From Pseudobutyrivibrio sp. (GTDB lineage Bacteria > Bacillota > Clostridia > Lachnospirales > Lachnospiraceae), in assembly GCA_021442555.1 (NCBI GenBank), contig JABUSV010000182.1, forward strand, positions 1 to 33,263: DNA of 33,263 nucleotides, read 5' to 3'. Under the pieces are notes generated by a model. The model was given only the letters and a program-made list of their open reading frames with translations. It was not told where the DNA came from and searched no databases. Both the position numbers and the translations under genes were made by a program. Shown here one piece after another: positions 1-10,086 of this stretch. The first letter of the stretch is position 1. Every line of letters begins with the position of its first letter.

Positions 1-797
1 ATGCAGGTTACAGAATCTTTGCTTCAGATGCAGAGATGAACTACTTCTCAGGAGACAGCGCATGGGTTGTTGACGGTGCACTTAATCTTTCACAGTCAAG
101 AATTGACTACATGGATCTTTCAGTAGAGCTTTATCAGCAGGATCTCACAGCTTACGCTTCACAGTGGGCTACTCCATGGTATCAGGCTATGGCTGGCGAG
201 GTACCTATTCTTACAGCTGAGACACAGTGGGGTACAGATGACATGAACATCTGGGATGCTGAGTCATTTAACGCTGCTACAGAAGGCATGGAAACAACAC
301 AGGTATTCGCATTTGGTCTTCCAGCATGGGGCGTTCTTACCATGAGAGACAATGTTAAGGATACAGCAGGAAAGTGGGGCGTATGCTCAGGTCCTGCATA
401 TGGTTTTGGTGGTGGTACATTCATCGGTATCTCTGCTAAGTCGCAAAGACAACAGACAGCTTGGGAGTTCGTTAAGTTCTGTACTTTAAACGAAGACACA
501 GCTAACTGGTGGATTGAGCACTCACAGGGGGATACAGTTTCTCTCATTCCAGTACTTGATGCTCACAAGGAAGATGCAAATGAAGTATATGGCGGCCAGA
601 ACCTCTACAGCTTCTGGTTAGAGCAGGCTAAGGGTATCGACTACTCTAAGGTTACAAGATACGACAAGCTCGTTGGCGATGCTTGGGGCAAGGCTATCTC
701 AAGTGTTAAGACAGGTGAGAAGGACAAGGAAACAGCTATCAACGATTTCTATGATGAAGTAGCTGCTACATATCCAGAGCTTACAATCAATAGATAA
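1..797 (+). CDS. ABC transporter extracellular solute-binding protein (sugar-type), C-terminal part; 5' end outside window
   Basis: Open frame continues to the window start (frame 3: A-G-Y-R-I-F-A-S-D-A-E-M-N...). The C-terminal SBP-like sequence is followed by two MalF/MalG-type permeases. Confidence 0.85.
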   Translation, partial: AGYRIFASDAEMNYFSGDSAWVVDGALNLSQSRIDYMDLSVELYQQDLTAYASQWATPWYQAMAGEVPILTAETQWGTDDMNIWDAESFNAATEGMETTQVFAFGLPAWGVLTMRDNVKDTAGKWGVCSGPAYGFGGGTFIGISAKSQRQQTAWEFVKFCTLNEDTANWWIEHSQGDTVSLIPVLDAHKEDANEVYGGQNLYSFWLEQAKGIDYSKVTRYDKLVGDAWGKAISSVKTGEKDKETAINDFYDEVAATYPELTINR

Positions 798-825
798 ACG
801 AGAAACAGTTTAAAAATCATAATTT

Positions 826-866
826 CCTTTCGCAGTTCAACAGGCTGCGAAAGGATTTATTTTTAA
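826..866 (+). terminator. Hairpin / intrinsic terminator between SBP and permease genes
   Basis: CCTTTCGCAG (826-835) pairs perfectly with CTGCGAAAGG (845-854), followed by ATTTATTTTT. Confidence 0.75.
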
Positions 867-879
867 AAGAAAGGGAAGA

Positions 880-1815
880 GTGATGGGATCTAAGAGATCA
901 AACGGAAAATTAAAAAGCTACGACAACATGGGGTATCTGTTCGTACTTCCATTCGTAGTAGTGTTCCTTATCTTTAGTGTGTACCCGGTTCTTAGAACTT
1001 TATACTTCTCATTTACGGATGTTAAGATAGCAGGTCTGGGAAATGAAAACTGGGTATGGTTTGCGCAGTATAAGCGTGTAATCACAGATAAATTTTTCTG
1101 GCGTTCGCTACTTAATACAGTTCGAATCTGGGGCGTAAATATTGTACTTCAGCTTGGACTGGCATTTTTACTTACAGTTATTTTCAGTGATATCAAATAC
1201 AAGATAAAAGGTCTTGCAGTATTTCGTATTGTTTACTATTTGCCTAACTTGATTGCAGCCACATCCATTGCGTTTTTATTCAACACGCTGTTGGATTGGA
1301 GATTTGGTACCTTCAACCAGATTATTGCTTCAGTGTACAAGTTATTTGGACAGACCTACAATCCGGTAAACTGGTTGGGAGATTCGGCTACAGCAGGAAA
1401 TGTTATAGCCATAATCAGTGCCTGGATGTGGTTTGGTAATTCCTTCCTCATGCTCATGGCAGGCGTTCAGGGTATCTCAAGAGATTACTTTGAGGCAGCT
1501 GCAATCGATGGAGCAGGAAGATGGACTGTTTTTGGAAAAATCACATTACCTTTGCTTAAGCCAATCCTTATGTATGTGGCAATCACATCGCTTATTGGTG
1601 GTCTTCAGATGTTTGATCTTCCATACCTTATGAGTGCCCCTACAAGCTCAAGCTACGATTCGGTTTACACATCAGTAATGTATCTATATAAATTCGGATT
1701 TACCACAGGTACAACCCAGACAGGTTATGCAGCAGCAATTGCATACATTATTTTCATAATCATTCTTGCTGTCTCACTGGTACAGCTTAAGATATTCAAC
1801 AGAAAGGAGGACTAG
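880..1815 (+). CDS. Sugar ABC transporter permease (MalF/UgpA-like); GTG start at 880 or ATG at 883
   Basis: Multi-TM protein with EAAxxDGA motif (YFEAAAIDGAGRWTVFGKITLPLLKPI). SD 'gggaag' upstream. Confidence 0.9.
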   Translation: MMGSKRSNGKLKSYDNMGYLFVLPFVVVFLIFSVYPVLRTLYFSFTDVKIAGLGNENWVWFAQYKRVITDKFFWRSLLNTVRIWGVNIVLQLGLAFLLTVIFSDIKYKIKGLAVFRIVYYLPNLIAATSIAFLFNTLLDWRFGTFNQIIASVYKLFGQTYNPVNWLGDSATAGNVIAIISAWMWFGNSFLMLMAGVQGISRDYFEAAAIDGAGRWTVFGKITLPLLKPILMYVAITSLIGGLQMFDLPYLMSAPTSSSYDSVYTSVMYLYKFGFTTGTTQTGYAAAIAYIIFIIILAVSLVQLKIFNRKED

Positions 1816-1819
1816 AGTA

Positions 1820-2653
1820 ATGAACATTGGATTTAAAATCAAAAAAGCTTTGCTCTATGTTTTCCTCATTCTATTGGGCATCATCTGTATGCTCCCATTT
1901 CTTCTTATGATGGTTAACGCCACAAGAAGTGGAAGTGAGATTGTAACGAGCTTTACCCTGATACCAAGCACTCATCTTAAGGAAAACTGGGATCAGGTAT
2001 TCAAATATTTTAACCTGTTCAAAGGAATGTGGAACAGTGTAAAGGTTGCAGTTCCAGCAACACTGTTATCTATTTATTTTTCGGCAATGACAGCGTATGG
2101 TCTTGCCATGTACAAATTCAAGGGAAACAAGCTGCTGTTTACAACAATCCTTGTATTTATGATGATTCCAGGTCAGTTGGGACTCATCGGTTTTTACAAT
2201 CTGTGTACAAGATTACACATTGTTAACACTTATATTCCACTTATTTTACCTGGAATAGCAGCTACGGGAACAGTGTTCTTTTTAAGACAGTATGTGTTAT
2301 CAGTAATGCCACCTTCTCTTATTGAAGCCGCAAGAATGGACGGGGCAGGTGAGTTTTATATTTTCCACAGAATTGCTATCCCTATCATGTCGCCTGGTCT
2401 TGCAACCATGGGAATAATGGGATTTATCGGAAGCTGGAATGCATATCTGATGCCAATGATTGTTCTTAGCAAAAACGAGAAGTTCACACTTCCTGTTATG
2501 ATGGCAACTCTTCGAGCATCAACAGACATCAACAGCAACCAGGGTGCAATATATCTGTCAGTAGCTATTTCAGTAATACCTATTCTGCTGGTATTTGCAT
2601 TTTTCTCAAAATATATTATTAGCAGTATCTCTGCTGGTGCTGTTAAGGAATAA
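1820..2653 (+). CDS. Carbohydrate ABC transporter permease (MalG-like)
   Basis: ATG at 1820 preceded by AGAAAGGAGG; EAAxxDGA motif (LIEAARMDGAGEFYIFHRIAIPIMSPGL). The ORF-track start at 1766 overlaps the upstream gene and lacks an SD. Confidence 0.9.
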   Translation: MNIGFKIKKALLYVFLILLGIICMLPFLLMMVNATRSGSEIVTSFTLIPSTHLKENWDQVFKYFNLFKGMWNSVKVAVPATLLSIYFSAMTAYGLAMYKFKGNKLLFTTILVFMMIPGQLGLIGFYNLCTRLHIVNTYIPLILPGIAATGTVFFLRQYVLSVMPPSLIEAARMDGAGEFYIFHRIAIPIMSPGLATMGIMGFIGSWNAYLMPMIVLSKNEKFTLPVMMATLRASTDINSNQGAIYLSVAISVIPILLVFAFFSKYIISSISAGAVKE

Positions 2654-2685
2654 ATCTTCTTCATCTTTATAATTACCTTGCGATT

Positions 2686-2713
2686 AGAGGCCCTAAGTAG
2701 GTGCCTCTTTTTG
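2686..2713 (+). terminator. Intrinsic terminator after transporter operon
   Basis: AGAGGC (2686-2691) / GCCTCT (2702-2707) stem followed by TTTTT. Confidence 0.7.
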
Positions 2714-2765
2714 CGCCTTTTAAAAAATGGTATTATTATTCCGTATTTAGGAGTAGAGAATAGTC

Positions 2766-4400
2766 ATGAAAAGACGTTTTATTAGAAAAATTACAGCATT
2801 AAGTCTTGCAGCTATAACCCTGCTTTTGGTGGGGTGTGGCACCACCACAGAGTCAAAAGATAATGCCTGCGATACCAAGTTGTCTGAGGACATCCCGGGC
2901 TGGAAGAGATACGCTACAGAGGAGCCTGTTATCTTTGACTGGTATATCAATTATTCATGGTTTGTTACAGGCTGGGGCAACAATCTGGTATCAAAGAAAA
3001 TAACTGAGGACACCGGGGTCAGCGTGAATTTTATCGTTCCCAAGGGAAATGCAGAGCAAAAACTCAACTCCCTTATCAGCACGGATTCACTGCCTGATCT
3101 CATAACCTTGGAATGGTGGGATATGGGTATCAATGAGATGATATCCAAGGATATGGTTTATGCTTTAAATGAGCTTGCTGACCAGTATGATCCTTATTTT
3201 TACAAGATTGCAGACGGCACAGTTGTGGACTGGTACACAGCAAATGATGGTAATATATATTCTTATCCCAGCTCATCCACTACCCCTCAGGATATGGAGA
3301 ACAATAAAAATATTGCCTCCAACCAGACTTTTTTGGTGCGAAAGGATATCTACGAGGCCATCGGAAGTCCTGATATGAGCACTGTAGAGGGATTCTCTGA
3401 TGCAGTAAGAAAAGCAGTGGAGATGTTTCCAGAGGTCAACGGTGAGCCATTGATTCCAATAGGCGCTCACGAGTTTGACGAGATAGGATGCCCTTCCTTT
3501 GACAAATATCTGATGAATTATCTTGCCATTCCATATGAAAAGGATGGTCAGTTCTACGACAGATTTACAGATGAAGAATATCTGAAATGGCTCAAGGCCT
3601 TCAGACAGTTGGGGGAAGAAGGATATCTGGCTGACTGTATTTTTGTAGATAACAGAACTCAGATGAGTGAAAAAATAGAGCGTGGCCAGTATTTTTGCAT
3701 GATGTATCAGAGAACTGACCTGGCAGATCAGCAAAAGGTGCTGTACAAGTCAAACCCAGACAGTATCTACATGGCTATCGAGGGACCTAGAAACAGCAAC
3801 GGCGATGACCCAAAGCTTCCTGTAAATACCATCAACGGTTGGACGGTTACTCTTATTTCCAAGAACTGTAAGCACCCGGACAGAGCCATAGCTTTTATGA
3901 ATTATCTCATAAGTGATTACGGTCAGAAAATAACCAGTATCGGTATAGAGGGTGAGACCTATGACATCATAGATGGGAAATATGTGTTGAAGCCTGAGGT
4001 GGAGACTCTGCTATATGCAGACCGCAAGGCTTATGATGCTACGTATGGATCTGATAATGCGTACTGGATGCTGCAGGATAACGTCATGCAGAGTCAGTGG
4101 ATGCCACCATCCAAAGAACCTGTTCACCAGATGGAGGAATGGACCTACAAATACGCAGCCTACACTGGGCAGTATGAGATATACGTAAAAGAAGAGAGTC
4201 AGGTAGGTTTTGCCAAGGACAGAATAGAAAAACTCTGGAGCAAGACTTTGCCACAGCTTCTTTTGGCAAAGGATGACGCAGAGTTTGACGCCATAGTAGA
4301 GGATTTCAAAGCCCAAAGAGAAGAGTTAGGTTATGAGATGCTCTTAAAAGAAGAGACAAGACAGATTATAGAAAATAAAAGGCGACTGGGATTGGAGTAG
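2766..4400 (+). CDS. Extracellular solute-binding lipoprotein (family 1-like), no adjacent permease of its own
   Basis: Lipobox LLLVGCGTT; long SBP-like sequence; ends 4 nt before a YesM-type kinase. Confidence 0.85.
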   Translation: MKRRFIRKITALSLAAITLLLVGCGTTTESKDNACDTKLSEDIPGWKRYATEEPVIFDWYINYSWFVTGWGNNLVSKKITEDTGVSVNFIVPKGNAEQKLNSLISTDSLPDLITLEWWDMGINEMISKDMVYALNELADQYDPYFYKIADGTVVDWYTANDGNIYSYPSSSTTPQDMENNKNIASNQTFLVRKDIYEAIGSPDMSTVEGFSDAVRKAVEMFPEVNGEPLIPIGAHEFDEIGCPSFDKYLMNYLAIPYEKDGQFYDRFTDEEYLKWLKAFRQLGEEGYLADCIFVDNRTQMSEKIERGQYFCMMYQRTDLADQQKVLYKSNPDSIYMAIEGPRNSNGDDPKLPVNTINGWTVTLISKNCKHPDRAIAFMNYLISDYGQKITSIGIEGETYDIIDGKYVLKPEVETLLYADRKAYDATYGSDNAYWMLQDNVMQSQWMPPSKEPVHQMEEWTYKYAAYTGQYEIYVKEESQVGFAKDRIEKLWSKTLPQLLLAKDDAEFDAIVEDFKAQREELGYEMLLKEETRQIIENKRRLGLE

Positions 4401-4404
4401 TATA

Positions 4405-6213
4405 TTGAGAAAGATTTGGGAATACGCAAGCGGCTTAAAACTGAATACCAAGTTTACGATGCTGATTGTAATTGCTTTTATCATTCCCATCGCTTTTTTG
4501 GCTGGGGTGCTCTATTACAATATGGAGCGCAATGTTATTGATGAAAATGTATCCAATCTCAGCTATATCATGGACAGAAATGAACAGCAGATACATACCA
4601 ATCTGGATGCCGTGAACATGTCGACCCAGTTTACCCTCTCAGATGTGGGAATCCTGGAGGTTCTTAACACCGCTGCTGAGGGAGAAAAATACTCTACAAG
4701 TGAACTAATCAGAATCTACGATGAGGATGTGTCAATGCTGGAGCGTCTGGTTAACAACAACCCGCTGCTCTACAACGTCAGAGTGTACGCCAGCAATGAC
4801 AACCTGCAGGAGATGATGCCTGTTATATACAAATACTCCAGAATGCAAAAACTGGATTGGGCCAACAAAGGCAACATCTACGGATGGCATTTTGGATACG
4901 CTGATACATTATTTTCTACTCTGGAGTCGGAGGATAATTCACAGCTTCTGTCCCTTGTCACAGAAATCAAGGATTTCAAAAATGGCACCATAGGAACCAT
5001 AGAAGTTGCCATGAAAATGAGCACCATGTTCCCCAGCATTTACGAGACAGATGAAGAGAGTTGGAGCGGATTTTGGACAGATAACCATGTGTACTACACC
5101 AAGGACAGAGAAAGCTGGATAGATGATGAATTTTTAAACAGAATACAGTCTGCTATGACAGCTTCTCTGGAGGAAGGCGCGATAAAAGATACCTATTTTG
5201 AAAAAAATGGTAAGAACAGCTATGTAGTTTCCTACCTCTATGTGAAGGAGCTGGGGGGAACTTTGATTGTGGTCAGAGATATTACTGAGGATGTGAATGC
5301 CATATACAACTCCAGACTGATATTTGTGCTGGTAACCATATGCATCATTATCCTGCTGTCTGTTGTTGTAAGATTTATCGTTACAAGGATGCTCAGACAG
5401 TTTTACGAGATTCTCAAGACCATGAAGGCTGTACAGGATGGAGACCTCAATGCACGAATCGCCCACTGTACTGGCGATGAGGTGGGGCTATTGGGCAATC
5501 GTCTGAACCATATGTTAGATGAGATTCAGATTCTGATGCAGGATGGAATCAATCGAGAGGTTCTCATGAAAAACACTGAGATTCGCGCCCTTCAGAATCA
5601 GATTAACGCACATTTTATCTACAACTCCCTGGAGTCTATCAAGATGATGGCGGAGATAGATGAGGAATATGATATATCAGATTCCATCACGGCGTTGGGT
5701 AAACTGTTGAGATACAGTATGAGATGGGTATCTGGCAATGTAATGGTCAACGAGGAGATGGATTATATTTACAACTACATCACCCTCATGAATCTCAGAT
5801 TTGACTACAAGATTATCCTGTCGGTGAATATGCCAGATGAGATTTTGTGCCAAAAGATTCCCAAGATGTCACTACAGCCTATAGTAGAAAATGCCATCGT
5901 TCATGGTATCGAGGAGGTGGCGGAGGACACCACCATCTATCTCAAGGGTTACATCAAGGACAAGGACTGCTATATAGAGATATCAGACTCAGGCAAGGGC
6001 ATGACTGAGGAGGAAGTCATCAGACTCAAGAAAAAGATTGCAGGCCAGATAGAGGACGGCGGTGGAAGCGGCCACGGAATCGGATTAAAGAACGTTCAGG
6101 ACAGAATCAACATAGCCTTTGGTTCTGAATACGGCATAGATATTGCCTCACAGATAAACTGTTATACAAAAATAATCGTTCATTTGCCATTTGTCACAGA
6201 CCTGATGGTATAG
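4405..6213 (+). CDS. YesM-type sensor histidine kinase (HAMP, His_kinase, HATPase); TTG start likely
   Basis: N-terminal TM, extracellular region, second TM, HAMP, LQNQINAHFIYNSLESIKMM (His kinase box), IVENAIVHG (N-box), DSGKGM and GHGIGLKNVQDRI (G boxes). Confidence 0.92.
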   Translation: MRKIWEYASGLKLNTKFTMLIVIAFIIPIAFLAGVLYYNMERNVIDENVSNLSYIMDRNEQQIHTNLDAVNMSTQFTLSDVGILEVLNTAAEGEKYSTSELIRIYDEDVSMLERLVNNNPLLYNVRVYASNDNLQEMMPVIYKYSRMQKLDWANKGNIYGWHFGYADTLFSTLESEDNSQLLSLVTEIKDFKNGTIGTIEVAMKMSTMFPSIYETDEESWSGFWTDNHVYYTKDRESWIDDEFLNRIQSAMTASLEEGAIKDTYFEKNGKNSYVVSYLYVKELGGTLIVVRDITEDVNAIYNSRLIFVLVTICIIILLSVVVRFIVTRMLRQFYEILKTMKAVQDGDLNARIAHCTGDEVGLLGNRLNHMLDEIQILMQDGINREVLMKNTEIRALQNQINAHFIYNSLESIKMMAEIDEEYDISDSITALGKLLRYSMRWVSGNVMVNEEMDYIYNYITLMNLRFDYKIILSVNMPDEILCQKIPKMSLQPIVENAIVHGIEEVAEDTTIYLKGYIKDKDCYIEISDSGKGMTEEEVIRLKKKIAGQIEDGGGSGHGIGLKNVQDRINIAFGSEYGIDIASQINCYTKIIVHLPFVTDLMV

Positions 6214-6223
6214 GAGCTTTTAC

Positions 6224-7690
6224 ATGAAAAGAGTACTTATTGTCGAAGATGAAAAAATGATACGCCAGGGCATAAAGACCATGGTTCTAAGAAGTGGTGT
6301 ACCTGTGGAGGAAGTGTTGGAATGCTCCAACGGCCTTATGGCTCTTGACATATTAAAAGAGCAGCAGGTGGATGTGATGTTTACTGACATAAGAATGCCC
6401 AAAATGGATGGGATTCAGCTTGTTGGCGAAATCAAAAAGCTGAAGTACAACTTAGAGATTGTAGCAATCAGTGGATATGACGACTTTAATTATGCGGTTG
6501 AGATGCTTAGAAATGGTGTAAGAGAATACATCCTAAAGCCTGTGGAACGTCAGAAGATAGCTGAGATTTTATCAAAAATAGAAACAGAACTGTCTGCCAA
6601 AAATGCCAAGAGTCTTACAGAACGACAAATAGGGTTAGCGCAGATAAAGCATCTTCTTACAGACAGTGTTACCGTTGAGGAGCTGGAGCTATTGGCTGAA
6701 AAATACGAGAGTATGTTTTTCCCAGAGGGCTATCACATCATAGCAACAGGAAAAGGTGTAAAGCTTAATATGTCCCAGGGGTTGATGGCAGTAACAGACG
6801 TAAAGCACTGCAATCTGTATGTGGTGACACCACAGGTATTAAAGGAGCTTGAGGAGGAGATGTTATCTGATGTGTATTGCGGCATAAGCAATATGTTCAC
6901 TGGGATTCGCCAGCTAAAAGCTGCCTATGAGGAGGCTTTTGATGCCCGCAAGCGCGGATACTATCAGATGAAGACCTGTGCCAGATTTGACGACAGGATA
7001 AGTCCTGTTCCAGATAAGCTTATAGAGCAGGAAAAGGATAAGATGGAATTAAATGCCTGGTCAGCAAGACTCAACCTGGTAGGAACCGATAGCAATGAAA
7101 AGCTTGTAAGCTTTTGGAATGGCTTGTTTCAGGCTCTGAAGTTAAGGCACATAGATATTCCTTCCTACGAAGAGTCCATGGCAGATTATTTTGATGAATT
7201 CAAGAAGCAGTATGGCAATGTTCTGACCCAGGTGGACTTGGAGAGAATGTACCTATTGGAAAACATGTATGCCTACGCCAATGTGGACGATTATCAAAAC
7301 AGTCTGATGGAATTTATTCTGGAGATTCAATCCAGAATAAACGATACATCCCAGGACAGCAAGAACCTGCAAAAGATAAAAAAGGCAGTAGCCTACATAG
7401 AGGAAAATTACGACAAGGACCTGAACATGGCAGTAGTATCTAACGAGATATCCATGAACTACTCACTGTTCAGCTTTGCCTTCAAGCAGTACACTGGCAC
7501 AAATTTTGTCACATATCTCAGAGATATCCGCATGGAAAAAGCCAAGCAGCTGCTGACAGAGACTGACTTCAAGGTCATCGACATCAGCCAGCAGGTGGGC
7601 TACGACAATGAGAAGCATTTTATGAAGGTGTTCAAGTCGGTGTGCGGAGTATCCCCAACGGAATACAGGAAGGTTAGGAAGAATATTTGA
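6224..7690 (+). CDS. YesN-type response regulator (REC + AraC HTH)
   Basis: REC: VLIVEDEKMIRQG...VDVMFTDIRMPKMDG...YILKPV. C-terminal AraC HTH: MNYSLFSFAFKQYTGTNFVTYLRDIRMEKAKQLL...VGYDNEKHFMKVFKSVCGVSPTEYRK. Confidence 0.95.
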   Translation: MKRVLIVEDEKMIRQGIKTMVLRSGVPVEEVLECSNGLMALDILKEQQVDVMFTDIRMPKMDGIQLVGEIKKLKYNLEIVAISGYDDFNYAVEMLRNGVREYILKPVERQKIAEILSKIETELSAKNAKSLTERQIGLAQIKHLLTDSVTVEELELLAEKYESMFFPEGYHIIATGKGVKLNMSQGLMAVTDVKHCNLYVVTPQVLKELEEEMLSDVYCGISNMFTGIRQLKAAYEEAFDARKRGYYQMKTCARFDDRISPVPDKLIEQEKDKMELNAWSARLNLVGTDSNEKLVSFWNGLFQALKLRHIDIPSYEESMADYFDEFKKQYGNVLTQVDLERMYLLENMYAYANVDDYQNSLMEFILEIQSRINDTSQDSKNLQKIKKAVAYIEENYDKDLNMAVVSNEISMNYSLFSFAFKQYTGTNFVTYLRDIRMEKAKQLLTETDFKVIDISQQVGYDNEKHFMKVFKSVCGVSPTEYRKVRKNI

Positions 7691-7691
7691 T

Positions 7692-7712
7692 GCCTCCCTC
7701 TAAGAGGGAGCC
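7692..7712. repeat. Short structured repeat, partial copy A (stem-loop 1 only)
   Basis: GCCTCCCTCTAAGAGGGAGCC; perfect CTCCCTCT/AGAGGGAG palindrome shared with copies near 23.1, 29.4, 29.9 and 29.96 kb. Confidence 0.7.
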
Positions 7713-7818
7713 ATATAACATAAAATTCACCAATTTTTCACCTTTGTGTACTTTCATTGAAAACTAATATGGTAGATAATAGTTTATAGAATGGTGTAAT
7801 TTACCGTGGGGGTACTAT

Positions 7819-10086
7819 ATGGAAAGAGACAGGGGCGGAATAATTCCACATTTTATTTACTTTGTATATGTGATCTTTATGACTGTGGTAGCAGTAAACC
7901 GACACTGGGATAGTTGGATTGTGCCAACTATCTGGTTTGGTGTGCTCGCCACAGGCTTTTTATTTTATACCCGAGGCCTTATGGACTTTCGGGCCAAGCT
8001 TATTTTTTGTCTGGTGGTGTGGGTAGATGTGATTATATACAGCGTCTACACTGTTAATATGCCGATTATTCTTGCATCCGTAGGCGGGTGCTCTGTTCTG
8101 ATGTCAATGCTTGATATTCTTGTGGCAAACTATATATCCCTTGGAGCCACAATATTTATTTTTGTCTATAATTATTTTTTCATACACAACCTGAGAATAT
8201 ATAACAATACCTTTGGACTGGAAATAATCATGCAGTTCATAGCTGTATTGATAATGGAGCTTATAGAAATCAAGCTGCAAAACGATATGCTTGAGCGCCA
8301 GGAAAAGCTTAATGAGACCATGGCAGAGCTTATTGATGCAGAAAAATGTAAGAGTGATTTTTTGGCTAACGTATCTCATGAGCTCAGGACTCCTCTTAAT
8401 ACTATATGCGGGCTGTCTGATACCATGCTTGCAAATCAGACAGATGGAATATTAAAAGATAATATCAAGGATATTAATGACTCTGGCAGACGTCTCAAGT
8501 CCATTGTAGATGATATATTAGACTACACGGAGTTGGAAAATGATGCCATGAATATTGTGGAAGAGCAGTATGACATCACGTCTCTGTTGCAGGATGTTCT
8601 GGCAGAAGCCCAGCTTTTTAATCAGAGTAAAAATCTGGAAATAATAATGGATTGTGACGCCAGAATACCATCTGCTCTGATAGGTGACAGTCACAAGATA
8701 TACAGAGTGCTGGTTAACATCATGGATAACGCCATCAAATTTACACACACAGGTGGAGTGCTGTTAGAGGTTGGCTTTAAGCGAAATGGTGATCAGGGGA
8801 ATCTGAAGTTTGTAATCAGGGACACCGGAGTGGGTATGTCAGAAAGCGAGCTTGAGAGGCTGGATAATGTATATAACCAGGTGGACTCTAACCGAAACAG
8901 GCTCCAGAATGGTATAGGATTGGGATTGGCCATCTCAAAGAAAACTGTATGCAGTATGGGTGGCTTTATACATATAGACAGTGAGGAAAATGTAGGAAGT
9001 ACAGTTATCATATCTATTCCGCAAAAGATTGGTCAAAATACCCCGGTTGCAAAGATAGACGAACAAAACAAGGTAAGAACCGCCCTTTATTTGAAGCTTG
9101 CAAGATTTGACAATGCTATTGTAAGAGAAGCCTATATCCAAGTGGTGGATCATTTGATAGAGAACTTGGCAATAAAAGTAATCGTATGTGTAAATCTGGC
9201 TGAATTCAAACAACGTATGGAGCGAGGAGAGATTCAGACTGTAATAACATCATATCATGACTATGTGGAGGATTTGATATATTTTAACAGACTGTCTGAC
9301 AGGTGCAGGGTGGGAGTTATCTGTGATGTAAATGATGATTTGAACCGACTAAACCCTGCGGCAGACATTGTTTCAAAGCCATTTCATGTATTTTCAGTAG
9401 CTAATTTTTTAAATAGAAAAAACAACAACATCTATGCCACCCCAGAGACTTCTTGTGATAAACATGACTTCAAGATGGAAGGTGTCAGGATTCTGGCGGT
9501 AGATGATATGGCTACCAATCTCAAGGTTACAGAGGCACTGCTTGAAAGATATGGGATAAGAGAAATCGACACAGCAGAAAGTGGAATGGTAGCCTGCAAA
9601 AAAACTCAGCAGCACCAATACGACCTGATCTTTTTAGATCATATGATGCCACAAATGGATGGAATAGAGACTTTGCACAGGATAAAAGAGCATCCAGGCT
9701 TTAAAGCAAAGCGTACACCTGTTGTGGCCATGACTGCCAATGCTGTGGGAAGTGCCAGGGATATGTTTTTGGCAGAAGGCTTTGATGATTTTATATCAAA
9801 GCCAATTGAGACTACACAGTTAGAACGAATATTAAGGAAATATCTGGAAAAAAATATAGTAAGTAGACAGGCGAAGCTGCCTAAGGAGCTGAGAGAATCA
9901 TTTAAAGAGTTGATGGCTTGCGTTGAGGATTATGACAGACCTGCTGCTCTTGAGATGATAGACAGGATAAAGGATGAGACAAAGGATGAAGCGGCAGTTG
10001 GCTTTTTTGAGGAAGTAAGAACCCATGTCGAAAAATTCGAGTTTATAAGTGCGGTTAATCTTCTGTGTCAGGAGGATATGATCTAA
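7819..10086 (+). CDS. Hybrid sensor histidine kinase: about 6 TM - HisKA - HATPase - degenerate REC - intact REC - C-terminal helical tail
   Basis: H-box FLANVSHELRTPLN; N-box NIMDNAIKFT; RDTGVGM; NGIGLGLAISKK; REC RILAVDDMATN...LIFLDHMMPQMDG...ISKPI. Confidence 0.93.
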   Translation: MERDRGGIIPHFIYFVYVIFMTVVAVNRHWDSWIVPTIWFGVLATGFLFYTRGLMDFRAKLIFCLVVWVDVIIYSVYTVNMPIILASVGGCSVLMSMLDILVANYISLGATIFIFVYNYFFIHNLRIYNNTFGLEIIMQFIAVLIMELIEIKLQNDMLERQEKLNETMAELIDAEKCKSDFLANVSHELRTPLNTICGLSDTMLANQTDGILKDNIKDINDSGRRLKSIVDDILDYTELENDAMNIVEEQYDITSLLQDVLAEAQLFNQSKNLEIIMDCDARIPSALIGDSHKIYRVLVNIMDNAIKFTHTGGVLLEVGFKRNGDQGNLKFVIRDTGVGMSESELERLDNVYNQVDSNRNRLQNGIGLGLAISKKTVCSMGGFIHIDSEENVGSTVIISIPQKIGQNTPVAKIDEQNKVRTALYLKLARFDNAIVREAYIQVVDHLIENLAIKVIVCVNLAEFKQRMERGEIQTVITSYHDYVEDLIYFNRLSDRCRVGVICDVNDDLNRLNPAADIVSKPFHVFSVANFLNRKNNNIYATPETSCDKHDFKMEGVRILAVDDMATNLKVTEALLERYGIREIDTAESGMVACKKTQQHQYDLIFLDHMMPQMDGIETLHRIKEHPGFKAKRTPVVAMTANAVGSARDMFLAEGFDDFISKPIETTQLERILRKYLEKNIVSRQAKLPKELRESFKELMACVEDYDRPAALEMIDRIKDETKDEAAVGFFEEVRTHVEKFEFISAVNLLCQEDMI

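Noticed and set aside
182-547. Antisense ORF (121 aa) within the SBP gene
   Set aside because: Lies fully antisense to a strong SBP coding frame; no SD or recognisable motif. Same reasoning for 2356-2664, 2747-2950, 2951-3148, 3273-3734, 4011-4316, 5134-5466 and other minus-strand ORFs in plus-strand genes.
7757-7785. Promoter for the first hybrid kinase (TTGAAA with downstream TAGTTT/GATAAT)
   Set aside because: Neither -10 candidate combines good sequence with good spacing; left uncalled.
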